Assembly (NCBI GenBank): GCA_964036195.1
Contig: OZ038450.1
Span: 26,972,794-27,036,793, forward strand
Source of the DNA: Sphaerolaimus hirsutus
Lineage: Eukaryota > Nematoda > Chromadorea > Monhysterida > Sphaerolaimidae
Reading direction: 5' to 3'
Length of the DNA stretch: 64,000 bases
Part shown: piece after piece, positions 1 through 8,496 of the stretch
Numbering within the stretch: the stretch's first letter is position 1
Layout: every line of letters begins with the position of its first letter
Translations under genes and position numbers: made by a program
The notes under the pieces: generated by a model
The model's database searches: none
What the model was told of the DNA's origin: nothing
The model's input: only the letters and a program-made list of their open reading frames with translations

Positions 1-20
1 CAAGCCTACGTCCCTGGGAT
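1..20. other. Conserved-tip hairpin H1 (cut by window edge)
   Basis: The window opens inside a copy of the motif shared by H2-H12: CAAG, the tip CCTACGTC, then CCTGGG. The left arm lies outside the window, so pairing of the outer stem cannot be judged. Confidence 0.5.
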
Positions 21-82
21 TATTCTAAGGCCAGCCACATAGTCGCCAGAACCCCGTACTTTATTGACAGCTCTATCGTGTA

Positions 83-143
83 GTGTGCCGTCGGTGGCTG
101 AAGTGCCAAGCCTACGTCCCTGGGACTGCCACTGGTGGCACAC
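83..143. other. Conserved-tip hairpin H2
   Basis: The left arm 83-98 (GTGTGCCGTCGGTGGC) pairs along all 16 positions with 128-143, using three G-T wobbles. Inside come a TGA bulge (99-101), a 3-bp AGT/ACT stem, a G-G mismatch (105/124), a 5-bp CCAAG/CCTGG stem with one A-C mismatch, and the 8-nt tip CCTACGTC (111-118). Wobble pairs in the outer stem fit a folded RNA better than a simple DNA palindrome, but transcription is not shown. Confidence 0.7.
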
Positions 144-285
144 GGCATGGTATTGCTGGTCCTTTCAATTTGAGAACCACTCGTTTCGCCCTTGAATTTC
201 TTTGGTCGCGCATCCAACCAAACAACCTGAAACCGAAAACTGTAACCATTTACTCTTCGGAAACAGCGCCACTTCGCAATACGGT

Positions 286-330
286 CTGGTGCCTAAAGTG
301 CCAAGCCTACGTCCTTGGGATTGGCACCGG
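286..330. other. Conserved-tip hairpin H3
   Basis: The outer stem CTGGTGCC (286-293) pairs with GGCACCGG (323-330). Then come a TAA bulge, AGT/ATT pairing (G-T wobble), a G-G mismatch, a perfect CCAAG/CTTGG stem and the tip CCTACGTC (306-313). An AATAAA at 376-381 follows 46 nt later. The block around H3 (about 270-415) is a diverged tandem copy of the block around H4 (about 520-665). The two differ in the stems yet both still pair. Confidence 0.7.
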
Positions 331-529
331 CTGTGTAGCGTTGTGGTGCGGAAAACGGGTTAAATAACCTCAGGGAATAAACTAAATGGTCCCAGGATTT
401 ATTGTCACGCCGCTTGCCTCGTTTGCGATTCTGTATTCCTCATCTTCGCGCAGTTTTCGTCATTCCCCTCACATTTTGGGACCCTTTCCCTTATTCTTGT
501 CACTTTTGAGTTGCCACAGTGTCACTTCG

Positions 530-596
530 CAACGCGGTCTGGTGCCTAAAATGCCAAGCCTACGCCCTTGGGATTGTCGCCAGCTGTGTAGCGTTG
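530..596. other. Conserved-tip hairpin H4
   Basis: The outer arms CAACGC (530-535) and GCGTTG (591-596) pair perfectly. The middle arms CTGGTG (539-544) and CGCCAG (578-583) pair with one wobble. The inner part has AAT/ATT (perfect), a G-G mismatch, CCAAG/CTTGG (perfect) and the variant tip CCTACGCC (559-566). AATAAA lies at 630-635. Compared with H3, AGT has become AAT opposite ATT, which restores a full Watson-Crick pair. Confidence 0.7.
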
Positions 597-817
597 TGGT
601 GCGTAAGATGGGTTCAAATATTTTCAGGGAATAAAATTAAATGGTCTCAGGATTAATAGTTACGCCGTCCGCCGCATTTGCGATTTTATATCCTTCATTT
701 TTGCGCATTTTTCTGCCATTTTTACCGCATTTTTTGGGGACTTTTTCCCTATTTTTGCCATTTTTAGTTGCCATTCTGATTTTTTTTGTGTGTGTATGCA
801 GCAAATTATAGGGGCGC

Positions 818-884
818 GGTGTGTGCGTTGGAACCTAAAGCGCCAAGCCTACGTCCTTGGGGTTGGTATCGACACACACACACC
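818..884. other. Conserved-tip hairpin H5
   Basis: The outer arms GGTGTGTG (818-825) and CACACACC (877-884) pair, as do ACC (833-835) and GGT (865-867). After a TAA bulge the inner 3-bp stem is AGC/GTT, where other copies have AGT/ACT. This is a paired change. The G-G mismatch, CCAAG/CTTGG stem and tip CCTACGTC (848-855) are kept. AATAAA lies at 900-905. Confidence 0.7.
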
Positions 885-957
885 TAACCCTGGCTTTTAA
901 ATAAAAGGAAGTCTTCCATTTAGATTGCAATTTTGTACATATTTTTGGGTATCACGT

Positions 958-1031
958 CTCTGAGGGCCAGGTCGAGGGGCTAAAGTGCCAAGCCTACGTC
1001 CCTGGGACTGTCCCGTGGCCTGGACCCAGAG
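958..1031. other. Conserved-tip hairpin H6
   Basis: The long imperfect outer stem runs from CTCTG (958-962) against CAGAG (1027-1031) to GGGGC (976-980) against GTCCC (1010-1014, one wobble). Inside are a TAA bulge, AGT/ACT, a G-G mismatch, CCAAG/CCTGG and the tip CCTACGTC (993-1000). AATAAA at 1035-1040 starts four bases after the hairpin ends. Confidence 0.7.
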
Positions 1032-1380
1032 GCAAATAAAATTCGTGTTTCTTCAAACCGCATAATCTTGAGTTGTTTGAAATATTTCTACCTCGATCAT
1101 ACTGAGTATCGCTGCAAATACTTATCTCGAGTTCTTTATGCCGCTTTTGTATTCTATTTTGCATTTAACAAAAAAATCGCGTGGTCACATTAAGGAGGGC
1201 CCCTGGTTTTACATGTGTATTTAGTATTATCAAGACGGCCCCCGGTCACTGTGTAAATATTTGGACTGGACTCATGGAATTTTGTGCACACAGTCTTCTT
1301 TAAAAATCCAGTGACCTTGAACACTTTCTTTTAAACAGCCACCTGGATAAAGACTTTTGCTTCCCACATTTAAAGTAATC

Positions 1381-1398
1381 ACCAATAACCTTATTGGT
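1381..1398. promoter_or_regulatory. Inverted CCAAT-box palindrome
   Basis: ACCAATAA and TTATTGGT are perfect inverted repeats around a CC spacer, giving two opposed CCAAT boxes about 180 bp upstream of the Kozak-like ATG at 1575. Paired CCAAT boxes are classic NF-Y sites in animal promoters. A promoter role here is inferred from position only, and no TATA box was found close by. Confidence 0.4.
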
Positions 1399-1574
1399 TA
1401 TGGCTGGGAACAAATTTTTGCAGTCACATAATGGCTATATTAGTGGAAAACAGTTTAGTTCAGTTTCACTTCAATCTTCATGTTTTTCCAAAATTCTCTC
1501 ATGTTTTTCTTGAAACTTTAACGGAATATTTCTTGGCACAGGAAACATTTTTGCTGCATCTATCTTTCTTGACC

Positions 1575-2141
1575 ATGGATCAAAATCAAAATGTTGGCCA
1601 CACTCATTGCTTGACAATGTCTGTCATGACTGGCTCACCAAATGTAAATTTCCACGAATTTATGTACCAAGGAGACAATGAAATTGTCATGCGTGTGACC
1701 GCTGGGGAAATGCGGCTCGCACAACCATTTCAACGTGAGCTTGACTGGCAAGATCCCCGTCGTGAAAAGTGAGAATTTTTCATGGGTTCAGTGTAAGAGC
1801 TGTGCACAATGACCAAAATTTCTTTCAGCTTGAGTGAGTCTGTCCTTCTGTGGGGAAGCACGGCTTTTGGAAATGACCAGCCACTGTTGGCAGTAACTGG
1901 CCATGTGGCACCGATCCAACAATGTCAAATTCATGGCACTGGCATCCCAATGCAAGTACCGGCCCATTGCCTATCGAATAGGGAGCCGTCGATTTCACCA
2001 ACTGATCTCACTTATGACCCGCATCTTTCTGTCGGGCCTCCCATGCATGTGACCACGCGAGTTATCAATCCAATTAGTATTCCTATCACTATTACTCTGG
2101 AACAAACTGGCAATTTTGTAGATATTAAGTTACAATTTTAA
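1575..2141 (+). CDS. Two-exon gene of unknown function
   Basis: Exon 1 is 1575-1768 and exon 2 is 1829-2141, separated by a 60-nt intron (1769-1828). The intron starts GTGAGA and ends TTTCTTTCAG, with a plausible branch sequence (TGAC) about 10 nt before its pyrimidine tract. The splice joins the two open frames in phase and removes the in-frame TGA at 1770, giving 168 residues. The start chosen has a strong context (GACCATGG). An in-frame ATG at 1431 would add 48 residues, but an acceptor-like TTCTTGGCACAG lies between them. The protein has no signal peptide, membrane helix or motif I recognise. Its second half is rich in proline, threonine and beta-branched residues and ends GNFVDIKLQF. It could be a host gene or a relic of a mobile element or virus. 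No AATAAA follows within 200 nt. Confidence 0.5.
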
Positions 2142-2306
2142 ATGCCAATGGCTACAATGCTGCGCTGAGTATTATTTTTCTGCTTTAGGCCAACCGTAGT
2201 AATTCCAACACAATATTTGTTAAAAGCTATTTTTGTATTCGCTATCATTCTCTTACTATGGTACAGGTGAACCACGACGCGTATTAATTTAGTTTCTAGT
2301 GTAAAT

Positions 2307-2363
2307 TGGGTGCAGCGGTCTAAAGTGCCAAGCCTACGTCCCTGGGACTGACCAAAGCACCCA
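2307..2363. other. Conserved-tip hairpin H7
   Basis: TGGGTGC (2307-2313) pairs with GCACCCA (2357-2363), and GGTC (2317-2320) with GACC (2350-2353). Then come the TAA bulge, AGT/ACT, the G-G mismatch, CCAAG/CCTGG and the tip CCTACGTC (2333-2340 region). It lies about 165 bp downstream of the stop codon of the 1575-2141 gene. Confidence 0.7.
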
Positions 2364-3075
2364 TTGTGTATGTTTTGATATCGCTTTTTCGGAAATTTTC
2401 TTCTAGTAAGCGCAGTTAATCAGTTGCACGCGGCGATTTTTGGTAATTGTGTGGAGGTAAACCGCTTGAGCCACGTGTTTTGTGAAGTTAGCCGCAAATT
2501 TGATTAGTAGCTGCGTTTGTGCCACCAAGAAAAATGTCATTGTTTGTGCTCGCGATTAGACTGAGAATTGTTAGCTGAACGTTTTCTACCGGGATCCCTT
2601 TGTGAATTGTTGTATTTCGTATTGTTGTGAATATTTTCTAGCCTTGTAGTTTGGTTTCATTTAGTCACGTTTAGCTGATCTTTTCTTTTAAGTGGCATTC
2701 CACTTGTCTTACGGTCTCACTTACGGTTCTCATGATTCTTGCCTTAAAATTTTTCTTGCCATAATTTTAGATTTTGTTTCGACGCTTTATTAGGGTGCTT
2801 CCAGTGCACATGTTTGCGTATCTTCCAGGGCTCCACTCGCGATCTCGTAGCAATTGTAGTATACTTTAAACATTTACCTGCAATACACCGAAACGCTTTA
2901 ACTACATGAAAAATATCAACATCAGTTCGACAGTTCCTTGGAAACAGTATACAACACCCTCTTTGTCACTGCTGCGCTAACCAGCCCACGCTTTTAGAAA
3001 AGGGGGGAGGAAGTGTGATGCCTGTTCGCGCTGGGCCAGCGCTCAAAAGGTCGGTATAGTATGTAATGCGAGAAC
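2364..3075. other. Unassigned AT-rich interval
   Basis: I see no convincing ORF, transposon ends or RNA gene here. It is moderately AT-rich single-copy-looking sequence between hairpins H7 and H8. Confidence 0.3.
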
Positions 3076-3132
3076 TGACGGCGGGCCACCAAAGTGCCAG
3101 ACCTACGTCTCTGGGACGGTAGCCCAGCGTCA
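3076..3132. other. Conserved-tip hairpin H8
   Basis: The arm 3076-3090 (TGACGGCGGGCCACC) pairs with 3118-3132 at 12 of 15 positions. The inner stem is CCAGA/TCTGG where other copies have CCAAG/CTTGG, a two-sided compensating change. The tip CCTACGTC (3102-3109) and the G-G mismatch are unchanged, and AA(A) replaces the TAA bulge. Confidence 0.7.
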
Positions 3133-3274
3133 ATTAACGCTTACTGAACCCTAAGTATGGCGCTTTAGCCGCCGGGGACGCCATATTGACCCCTTTTGGG
3201 CCAAGTAACGTCATTACGACGCCGTCCTATACGGAACCTAACTTATAGGGAACTTACGGCGCAACGGACGCCAA

Positions 3275-3351
3275 CTATGGTAATTGGCGCCAGATCACCA
3301 AAGTGCCAGACCTACGCCTCTGGGACGGCGATTAAGCGCGAATTACCATAG
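3275..3351. other. Conserved-tip hairpin H9
   Basis: The 25-nt arms 3275-3299 and 3327-3351 pair at about 21 positions, including an uninterrupted 11-bp outer stem. The inner stem CCAGA/TCTGG is perfect and the tip is CCTACGCC. The sequence after H9 (3430-3500) resembles that after H8 (3200-3260), so H8 and H9 may be diverged tandem units. Confidence 0.7.
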
Positions 3352-3900
3352 AACAGTAAATCGATGGCGCTGTGCCGCCGGCCTTAATTAACAAGACGGC
3401 TTAATTAGCCGCTTCCAGTCGTGAAAAGAACCGGGTGACGTCATTCGACCTCCCCGGGAATGAAACCTAACTTTCATGAGAATTACGGCGCTTTTCATTA
3501 AAAAGAAAAGCAGCGCCAAGCAAAAAGTTGACTCCCTTGGGCATGGCGGCCAAACGAGCGCCGGCAAACGACTTCGACGGCCGCGACAGCGCTGCGCCGC
3601 CGCCATTCGACACCCGCCGACCGCCGGAACCCGGGAGAGGGGGATTTTGGTGTTTTGGGAGGGTTTTGTAAAGTGTCGAGTCGGCCACTCTTGGCCGAGT
3701 GCCAACCTTCGGAAAATGGCACCGAGTGTATTTTCAAGGGGGGTTAAGTACTGTCGCCGTGTTTGGCGACAGTTTATCGCTCAAAACTTGTAAATCTCCC
3801 CTACCCAGACCCCGCGAGCGTCGACAGCGGTGGCCGCCGGAAATGTCCGCGGAGCGACAGACTTCGGCCGCTCAGAGCTTTTGGTGGGAGTGGCCACCGG

Positions 3901-3962
3901 AAGGGAGGGCCCCGATAGTTCCAGAAGCCTACGTCCTTCGGAGTAGAGACGGGTCAACCCTT
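3901..3962. other. Conserved-tip hairpin H10
   Basis: AAGGG (3901-3905) pairs with CCCTT (3958-3962) and CCCG (3911-3914) with CGGG (3950-3953). The inner GAAG/CTTC stem encloses the tip CCTACGTC (3928-3935). This copy belongs to a GAAG/CTTC subgroup with H11 and H12 and lacks the G-G mismatch. Confidence 0.6.
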
Positions 3963-4000
3963 CTGGAGGGGTATGTGCCTTAGGTAAAATAGTAAAAATA

Positions 4001-4060
4001 GGGAGCGGCCTTGATAGCTCCTGAAGTCGACGTCCTTCGGAGTAGAGACGGGCCAATCCC
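4001..4060. other. Conserved-tip hairpin H11 (variant tip)
   Basis: GGGA/TCCC (4001-4004, 4057-4060) and GGCC/GGCC (4007-4010, 4051-4054) form the outer stem, and GAAG/CTTC the inner one. The tip is TCGACGTC, the most diverged of the set. It is a tandem partner of H10 about 100 bp away. Confidence 0.55.
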
Positions 4061-4783
4061 ACAGGAAATTGGAACAGTGCCAAAAAGGCCGTTTTTGTGT
4101 GTAATTTGGCACATATCCCGTAGCCATTGCTGCCACAGGGAGGAGTTTTGTGATTTTGTAGGGTGTAGGAGTAGGTTTAGGGAGTAGGTTCGCGGTAGGT
4201 GCCGCGGTATGTGATTTATGGCGCGTATATTTGTGTTTATTTGTATCTAATTACCTACCTAACCCCCTTAGTTTGTGATAATTGCATGTGTTCGTGATTG
4301 TATTTTTATGTTCGCACTTATTTCTGTGTTTCGCACGTATTTCTGTGTTTGCACTTTTGCACTTTGTGTTTAGCTTCACGTTGGCCGATTGGTACGCTGG
4401 TTTTGGACGAGCTCACGTTTGAGCAATTACGGTTGTTTTTGTAATTTTGGTCCTTTTTGCATTTGCTTGCAGTCCGAGTAGCTGTGGATTCACTTGGCTT
4501 GTTTTTAGTTGTGTCATGCTTAGTTTTGAGAGTCTCACTCAGTTTAGGTACTTTTAAGCTGTTAGTTTGTGCATTTACATTCGGTAGGTTACTGTAGGTG
4601 GTTATTTCTAGTTTGGCACAGTTCCAGGATTGGTTTTGTTAGCTGGCTGGGTGCCAGAAGAAAGGTGTTCCTGAATGTCAAGTCACCATTCCCTTGTTCC
4701 ATTAAAAAGTAACCCTTGTGGTAACATGGCTCTGTTCAACTGAAGTCACTTATTTTCGGTACATTTTTGAATGCACTCTCGTG
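4061..4783. other. Interval without a recognised feature
   Basis: T-rich, low-complexity-leaning sequence with repeated GTGTTT/GCAC words (4290-4375). No credible ORF, RNA gene or transposon ends were seen. It lies upstream of the promoter at 4784. Confidence 0.3.
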
Positions 4784-4868
4784 ATTGGTTGGCTCCGCCC
4801 AGCTGCAAACCGGTTTTGGGCACTTCAAACCTATAAAAGAGAGCCCCAATCTTGTGATTATCATCAGT
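4784..4868 (+). promoter_or_regulatory. CCAAT/GC-box/TATA promoter
   Basis: An inverted CCAAT box (ATTGG, 4784-4788), a GC-box-like CCGCCC (4795-4800), TATAAAA (4832-4838) and an initiator-like TCAGT (4864-4868) are spaced as in a standard animal RNA polymerase II core promoter. The predicted start is near 4866. It faces the ORF at 5537. The transcript may be spliced (GGAAAG|GTAAAT at 5371/5372 to ATTCCAG at 5497), because the frame is open on both sides of that interval. A 14-codon upstream ORF begins at 4916. Confidence 0.5.
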
Positions 4869-5536
4869 CTATTCAATCCAATTTTAATTACTAAGTCAGT
4901 GATTTACCAGCTGAAATGAGCCTACCCTTGGTTATTCATTCTCTGCTAACTCTGGCATAGGCCTTCTCTTCCCTCTGCACGGTGACATTTAGGTTCACAG
5001 GGGCAGGAGTGGCCACACGGAGCTGCCGGTATAGCTAAGATAGGGTGTTGTATGGGGAGAACCCACCATCTGTGATGCTTACTGTACGTCTGGACCTCTG
5101 TGGACTTGTTTTAGGCGTAGTATAAGCTGAAGTAGGCTGTACACCTATTGACTCACTCTAGGCTTTCGTAAGGGCCCAAACAGTTGTGCTACGTCGTCGT
5201 AGGATTACTTTTGATAGTGGTGCTGTGCCAAGCTAGGACTTAAGTACCTGGACTTGTGTGGTCTCTTACCAGTGTACCGTACTGCTATCCTCACCCGTCT
5301 GGTTTAGCTTATATGACCCTGAGTGTTATTTAGTCATTTTTGTATTACTGTTTGATTTGGAAAGTGGAAAGGTAAATTGGAAATATTTGAATACTTTGGA
5401 AACTTTATTTGCAACGTGATCCGAGAAACCCACTTAGTGTAATTCAAGCTTACTCTGGTGCAACTAATTCTCTACTTAATCTATTGGCTCATTCCAGCTA
5501 GTGGATCTAATTAATTCTATTCTAATTTGTGAAATC

Positions 5537-6196
5537 ATGATGGAAGTTGCTTTTATCTGCTTGCATTCGAGTGATGTTCAATTGTCGGTTTTCGAAGCGT
5601 GGGCTAATCTTGTTTCTGTTTCTGAAAATGCGCCAAGTCCTGAAGGTTTCTGGGAAGTTGATGATTTGGAAATGGGCCCTGTTTTTGATAGTTTTGAACC
5701 CGTGTCGGAAATATTTCAAATTCAGCGAAGGGCCACGTATGCGGAAAAGGTTCAGGGCGCTGGTGATTTTGTTACTGATTCTGTTCTGCCCAATGGCGAG
5801 ATGACTAGTGGTGCTTCTCAGCAGTGGTTGCTTGATCACTTGATCATGGAACCGGCTTTTGTTGAACCCGGAATTTGTGGTGTTTTTGAGAAAACCGCTG
5901 AAAGGCTGAAGAAAGTTGCGCAGCCTAGAGACCTTTGGTATTTGGTGGGTAAGAGAGGGAAATTACAGCCGCACGTTATTCGCCGCAAGCTTTTGCAATT
6001 TGCGCGACCGGACTTTGTTAGCTGTGGCAACCAAGTAGACCGAAAAGTTCCGAAGCCTACGTCCTTCGGAATAGCTAGGTCGAAAGGCACCAAGCTGGTG
6101 AAGTGTGGCAGACAGGATTCCCGCGCACGCGGCAAGCGTAGGGCTAGTAGGGCAATTGTTGATCGCCCAGTGGATACCATGTCGCTCGTTGAATAG
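5537..6196 (+). CDS. Unrecognised basic-tailed protein, copy 1
   Basis: The first ATG is at 5537 (two adjacent Met codons) and gives 219 residues. The frame is open back to 5480, where a good acceptor (GGCTCATTCCAG, 5486-5497) suggests the exon really begins at 5498 with upstream coding or leader sequence. The first 100 residues are acidic and aromatic, rich in phenylalanine, valine and glutamate. The last 80 are strongly basic with Arg/Lys clusters (RARGKRRASRA), suggesting nucleic-acid binding or nuclear location. I recognise no domain. Hairpin H12 lies inside the coding sequence. The second copy (8497-9156) encodes an identical protein. It may be a host gene or the protein of an unknown element associated with the hairpins. 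Confidence 0.45.
   Translation: MMEVAFICLHSSDVQLSVFEAWANLVSVSENAPSPEGFWEVDDLEMGPVFDSFEPVSEIFQIQRRATYAEKVQGAGDFVTDSVLPNGEMTSGASQQWLLDHLIMEPAFVEPGICGVFEKTAERLKKVAQPRDLWYLVGKRGKLQPHVIRRKLLQFARPDFVSCGNQVDRKVPKPTSFGIARSKGTKLVKCGRQDSRARGKRRASRAIVDRPVDTMSLVE
6038..6081. other. Conserved-tip hairpin H12 inside an ORF
   Basis: GTTCCGAAG (6047-6055) pairs with CTTCGGAAT (6064-6072) as nine base pairs with one terminal wobble around the tip CCTACGTC (6056-6063). GACC (6038-6041) pairs with GGTC (6078-6081). The hairpin sits within the coding frame of the 5537 ORF, where it encodes VPKPTSFG. Confidence 0.65.
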
Positions 6197-6502
6197 TCAG
6201 AATTGTGCGATTATTTGGTTGGCGTGTTGCCATCGTTTGTCGTTCCACGCATGCAAAAGGCAGTTAAGTCCCCTGTTAGGTGCTGTACATTTGGCGTAAT
6301 TAGGCAGGATGGACTGCATGAGCGCATCGTTGAAAGTTCTGACGGAAATGGACACTGTCCAAGGTGTTGCTATCTGGCCCATAATGGTATTAGAAGCGGA
6401 GTTGCAAGACCGGGGGGGTATTCATATTATACTTCTTGCCCAAAATTTTTGCATTTTTCCCCAAAAATGTCAAATTTGGCACTTTGCCTTATGGGTAGTG
6501 AT

Positions 6503-7532
6503 CAGGGTTGGCAAAATCTCAGAAAAGAATAAAAATAAAATAAAAATAAAATGGAAAATTGAAGAATAAAATAAAATAAAATAAAATGGAAAATTTCAAA
6601 ATAAAAATAAAATTTGTATAAAAATTTGAATTTTTGTAAAATTGTATACAAATTCATATTTTTGTAAAAATTGTATAAAAATTCATATTTTTTGTAAATT
6701 TTTTTCTTCTGTTGTTTATAGTTCAACCTGTTCATTCGCGGAGCTGGGGCAGTCCCAAGCCATGTAATGTGTCAAAATGACATATGAAATGAAATGGAAA
6801 GTGTCAATTTTCATGAAAATGTTAAGTAAACTGTCAATTGTCATGACAAATATAAATTAAAGTGGAAACTGTAAAGCAAATTGTATCCAAATTGTATCTT
6901 TTGTATCCAAATCGTATCTTTTGTATCCAAATCTTGTTGTTTTTGTAACCAAATCTTATGTGAACATTTGGATGCAAAAACATAAGATTTGGATACCAAA
7001 ATATAAGGTTTGGATACCAAAACATAAGATTCAGATATACTCCGCACAACATTTGTCATGACAATTATACTTTGCTTGACATTTGAGATGCCAATTGACT
7101 CTTTACTACATTTGTCATGACAATTGACACTTTGCATGATGTTTTACAAATGCACCCAGCACACTCCAGTAATCCTTCTACTGAAAATGCAAACCATTCT
7201 TATCGATAATTGTAACTTGACACTTGCAACTAGATAAAACACCTACTGCATGCAACTTTTGCAAAGTAATGGAAAAATTTGTCACACGTTTTTCATTTTT
7301 AGGTCTAATTATCACGTTTTTCTGACCTTGCATGCAAGATTCTGATTTTTTGTAAAATTTCTGTAAAATTTTTGTAAAATTTTTGTAAAATGGTCCATTT
7401 TATTATTTTATTATTATTTTGGAATAAAATAAAATAAAATAAAATGAAACAAGAATAAAATAAAAATAAAATACATTTTTATACAATTTTTATACAATTT
7501 GTATACAAATGATTTTTATAAAACCAACCCTG
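6503..7532. mobile_element. hAT-A non-autonomous element, copy 1
   Basis: TIRs CAGGGTTGG and CCAACCCTG are flanked by a perfect 8-bp TSD, GTAGTGAT (6495-6502, 7533-7540). Inside lie AATAAAAT runs, inverted TTTGTAAAATT stretches and a core of GTATCCAAATCTTATG and TCATGACAATTGACACTTT palindromic words. It has no coding capacity. It landed inside the left end of hAT-E element 1. Confidence 0.85.
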
Positions 7533-7851
7533 GTAGTGATGGAAAACGCCACGGCGCTGGCGCCTGGCGCTAGCGCCAAAGCAAAAAGCGTCATGGCGCC
7601 ATTGGCGCTTGGCGCGGTATCTGAGAAAGCGCCATGGCGCTTTTGGCGCTTGGCGCATTTTCTGGTGGCGCTATTGGCGCCTGGCGCCGGCATTTTAAAT
7701 GGCGCCAAAAAAGCGCCAACCGTGATTATAAAAATTGTTATGAGTGAGTGAAATCGACAATCTAGTTGATAAATTTTGTGAACATCTGAATAAATATTGG
7801 TAAATATGAGGGTGGAATGGGACATAAACATTAATCAATATTGATCAGGTG

Positions 7852-8325
7852 CCAGTTCCGCAAGTGGAAAAGTTAAGAGTTAAAAGTTAAGAGTTGAGTA
7901 AAATGACAAATGGCCGGTTAAGAGTAAAGTTAAATGATAAATGATGAGTTAAGAGACAAGAGTAAAGTTAAATGGCAAATTATTAGTTAAGAGATAAGAG
8001 TAAAGTTAAGAGTCAAGCAAGTGTATCCAAATCTTATTTTTTCGTATCCAAATCTTATGTTTTTGTATCCAAATCATATGTCAAAAATAAGATTTGGATA
8101 CAAAAACATAAGATCTGGATACGAAAAAAAAGATTTGGATACACTTGCTCAACTCTTAACTTTACTCTTATCTCTTAACTAATCATTTGTCATTTAACTT
8201 TACTCTTAAATTTACTCTTCTCTCTTAACTCATCATTTATCATTTAACTTTACTCTTAACTTGCCATTTGTCATTTTACTCAACTCTTGACTTTTAACTC
8301 TTCACTTTTCCACTTGCGGAACTGG
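7852..8325. mobile_element. Foldback element FB1
   Basis: Near-perfect inverted arms start CCAGTTCCGCAAGTGG and end with its complement. Arms of about 180-230 bp (AAGAGTTAAAAGTTAAG words) meet at a GTATCCAAATC core (8028-8150). The whole element can fold into one long hairpin. No clear TSD was found. Confidence 0.75.
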
Positions 8326-8496
8326 CCCCAGGTCTTATTTGGGGACAAATGTATGGGACAAACCTACACACAGAATAAAGGCAGAGGTGTTAAAATGTGT
8401 AATTCAAGCTTACTCTGGTGCAACTAATTCTCTACTTAATCTATTGGCTCATTCCAGCTAGTGGATCTAATTAATTCTATTCTAATTTGTGAAATC

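Larger units (their letters stand above)
5441..8400. repeat. Tandem duplication, unit 1 (2960 bp)
   Basis: This unit is followed head-to-tail by 8401-11349 with only a few differences: a synonymous A/G at 5850/8810, single-base changes in A-rich tracts, and a missing 11-bp TTTTTGTAAAA repeat. The break points share only GTGT. It carries the 5537 ORF, a hAT-A element and a foldback, all of which therefore predate the duplication. A haplotype or assembly artefact is not excluded. Confidence 0.9.

Noticed and set aside
83-1031. Hairpins as hammerhead, twister, HDV-like or SECIS elements
   Set aside because: The required conserved nucleotides (for example CUGAUGA with GAAA, or the SECIS non-Watson-Crick core) are absent. 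A UAA bulge next to a stem resembles twister only superficially.
3388-4136. Overlapping ORFs of 60-105 codons on both strands around 3.4-4.1 kb
   Set aside because: GC-rich sequence is open in several frames at once, and the frames follow the duplicated hairpin blocks H10/H11 rather than a protein.
5501-5536. GTG at 5501 as start of the basic-tailed protein
   Set aside because: Animal nuclear genes rarely start at GTG. The frame is open upstream to a splice acceptor, and the first ATG is 5537.
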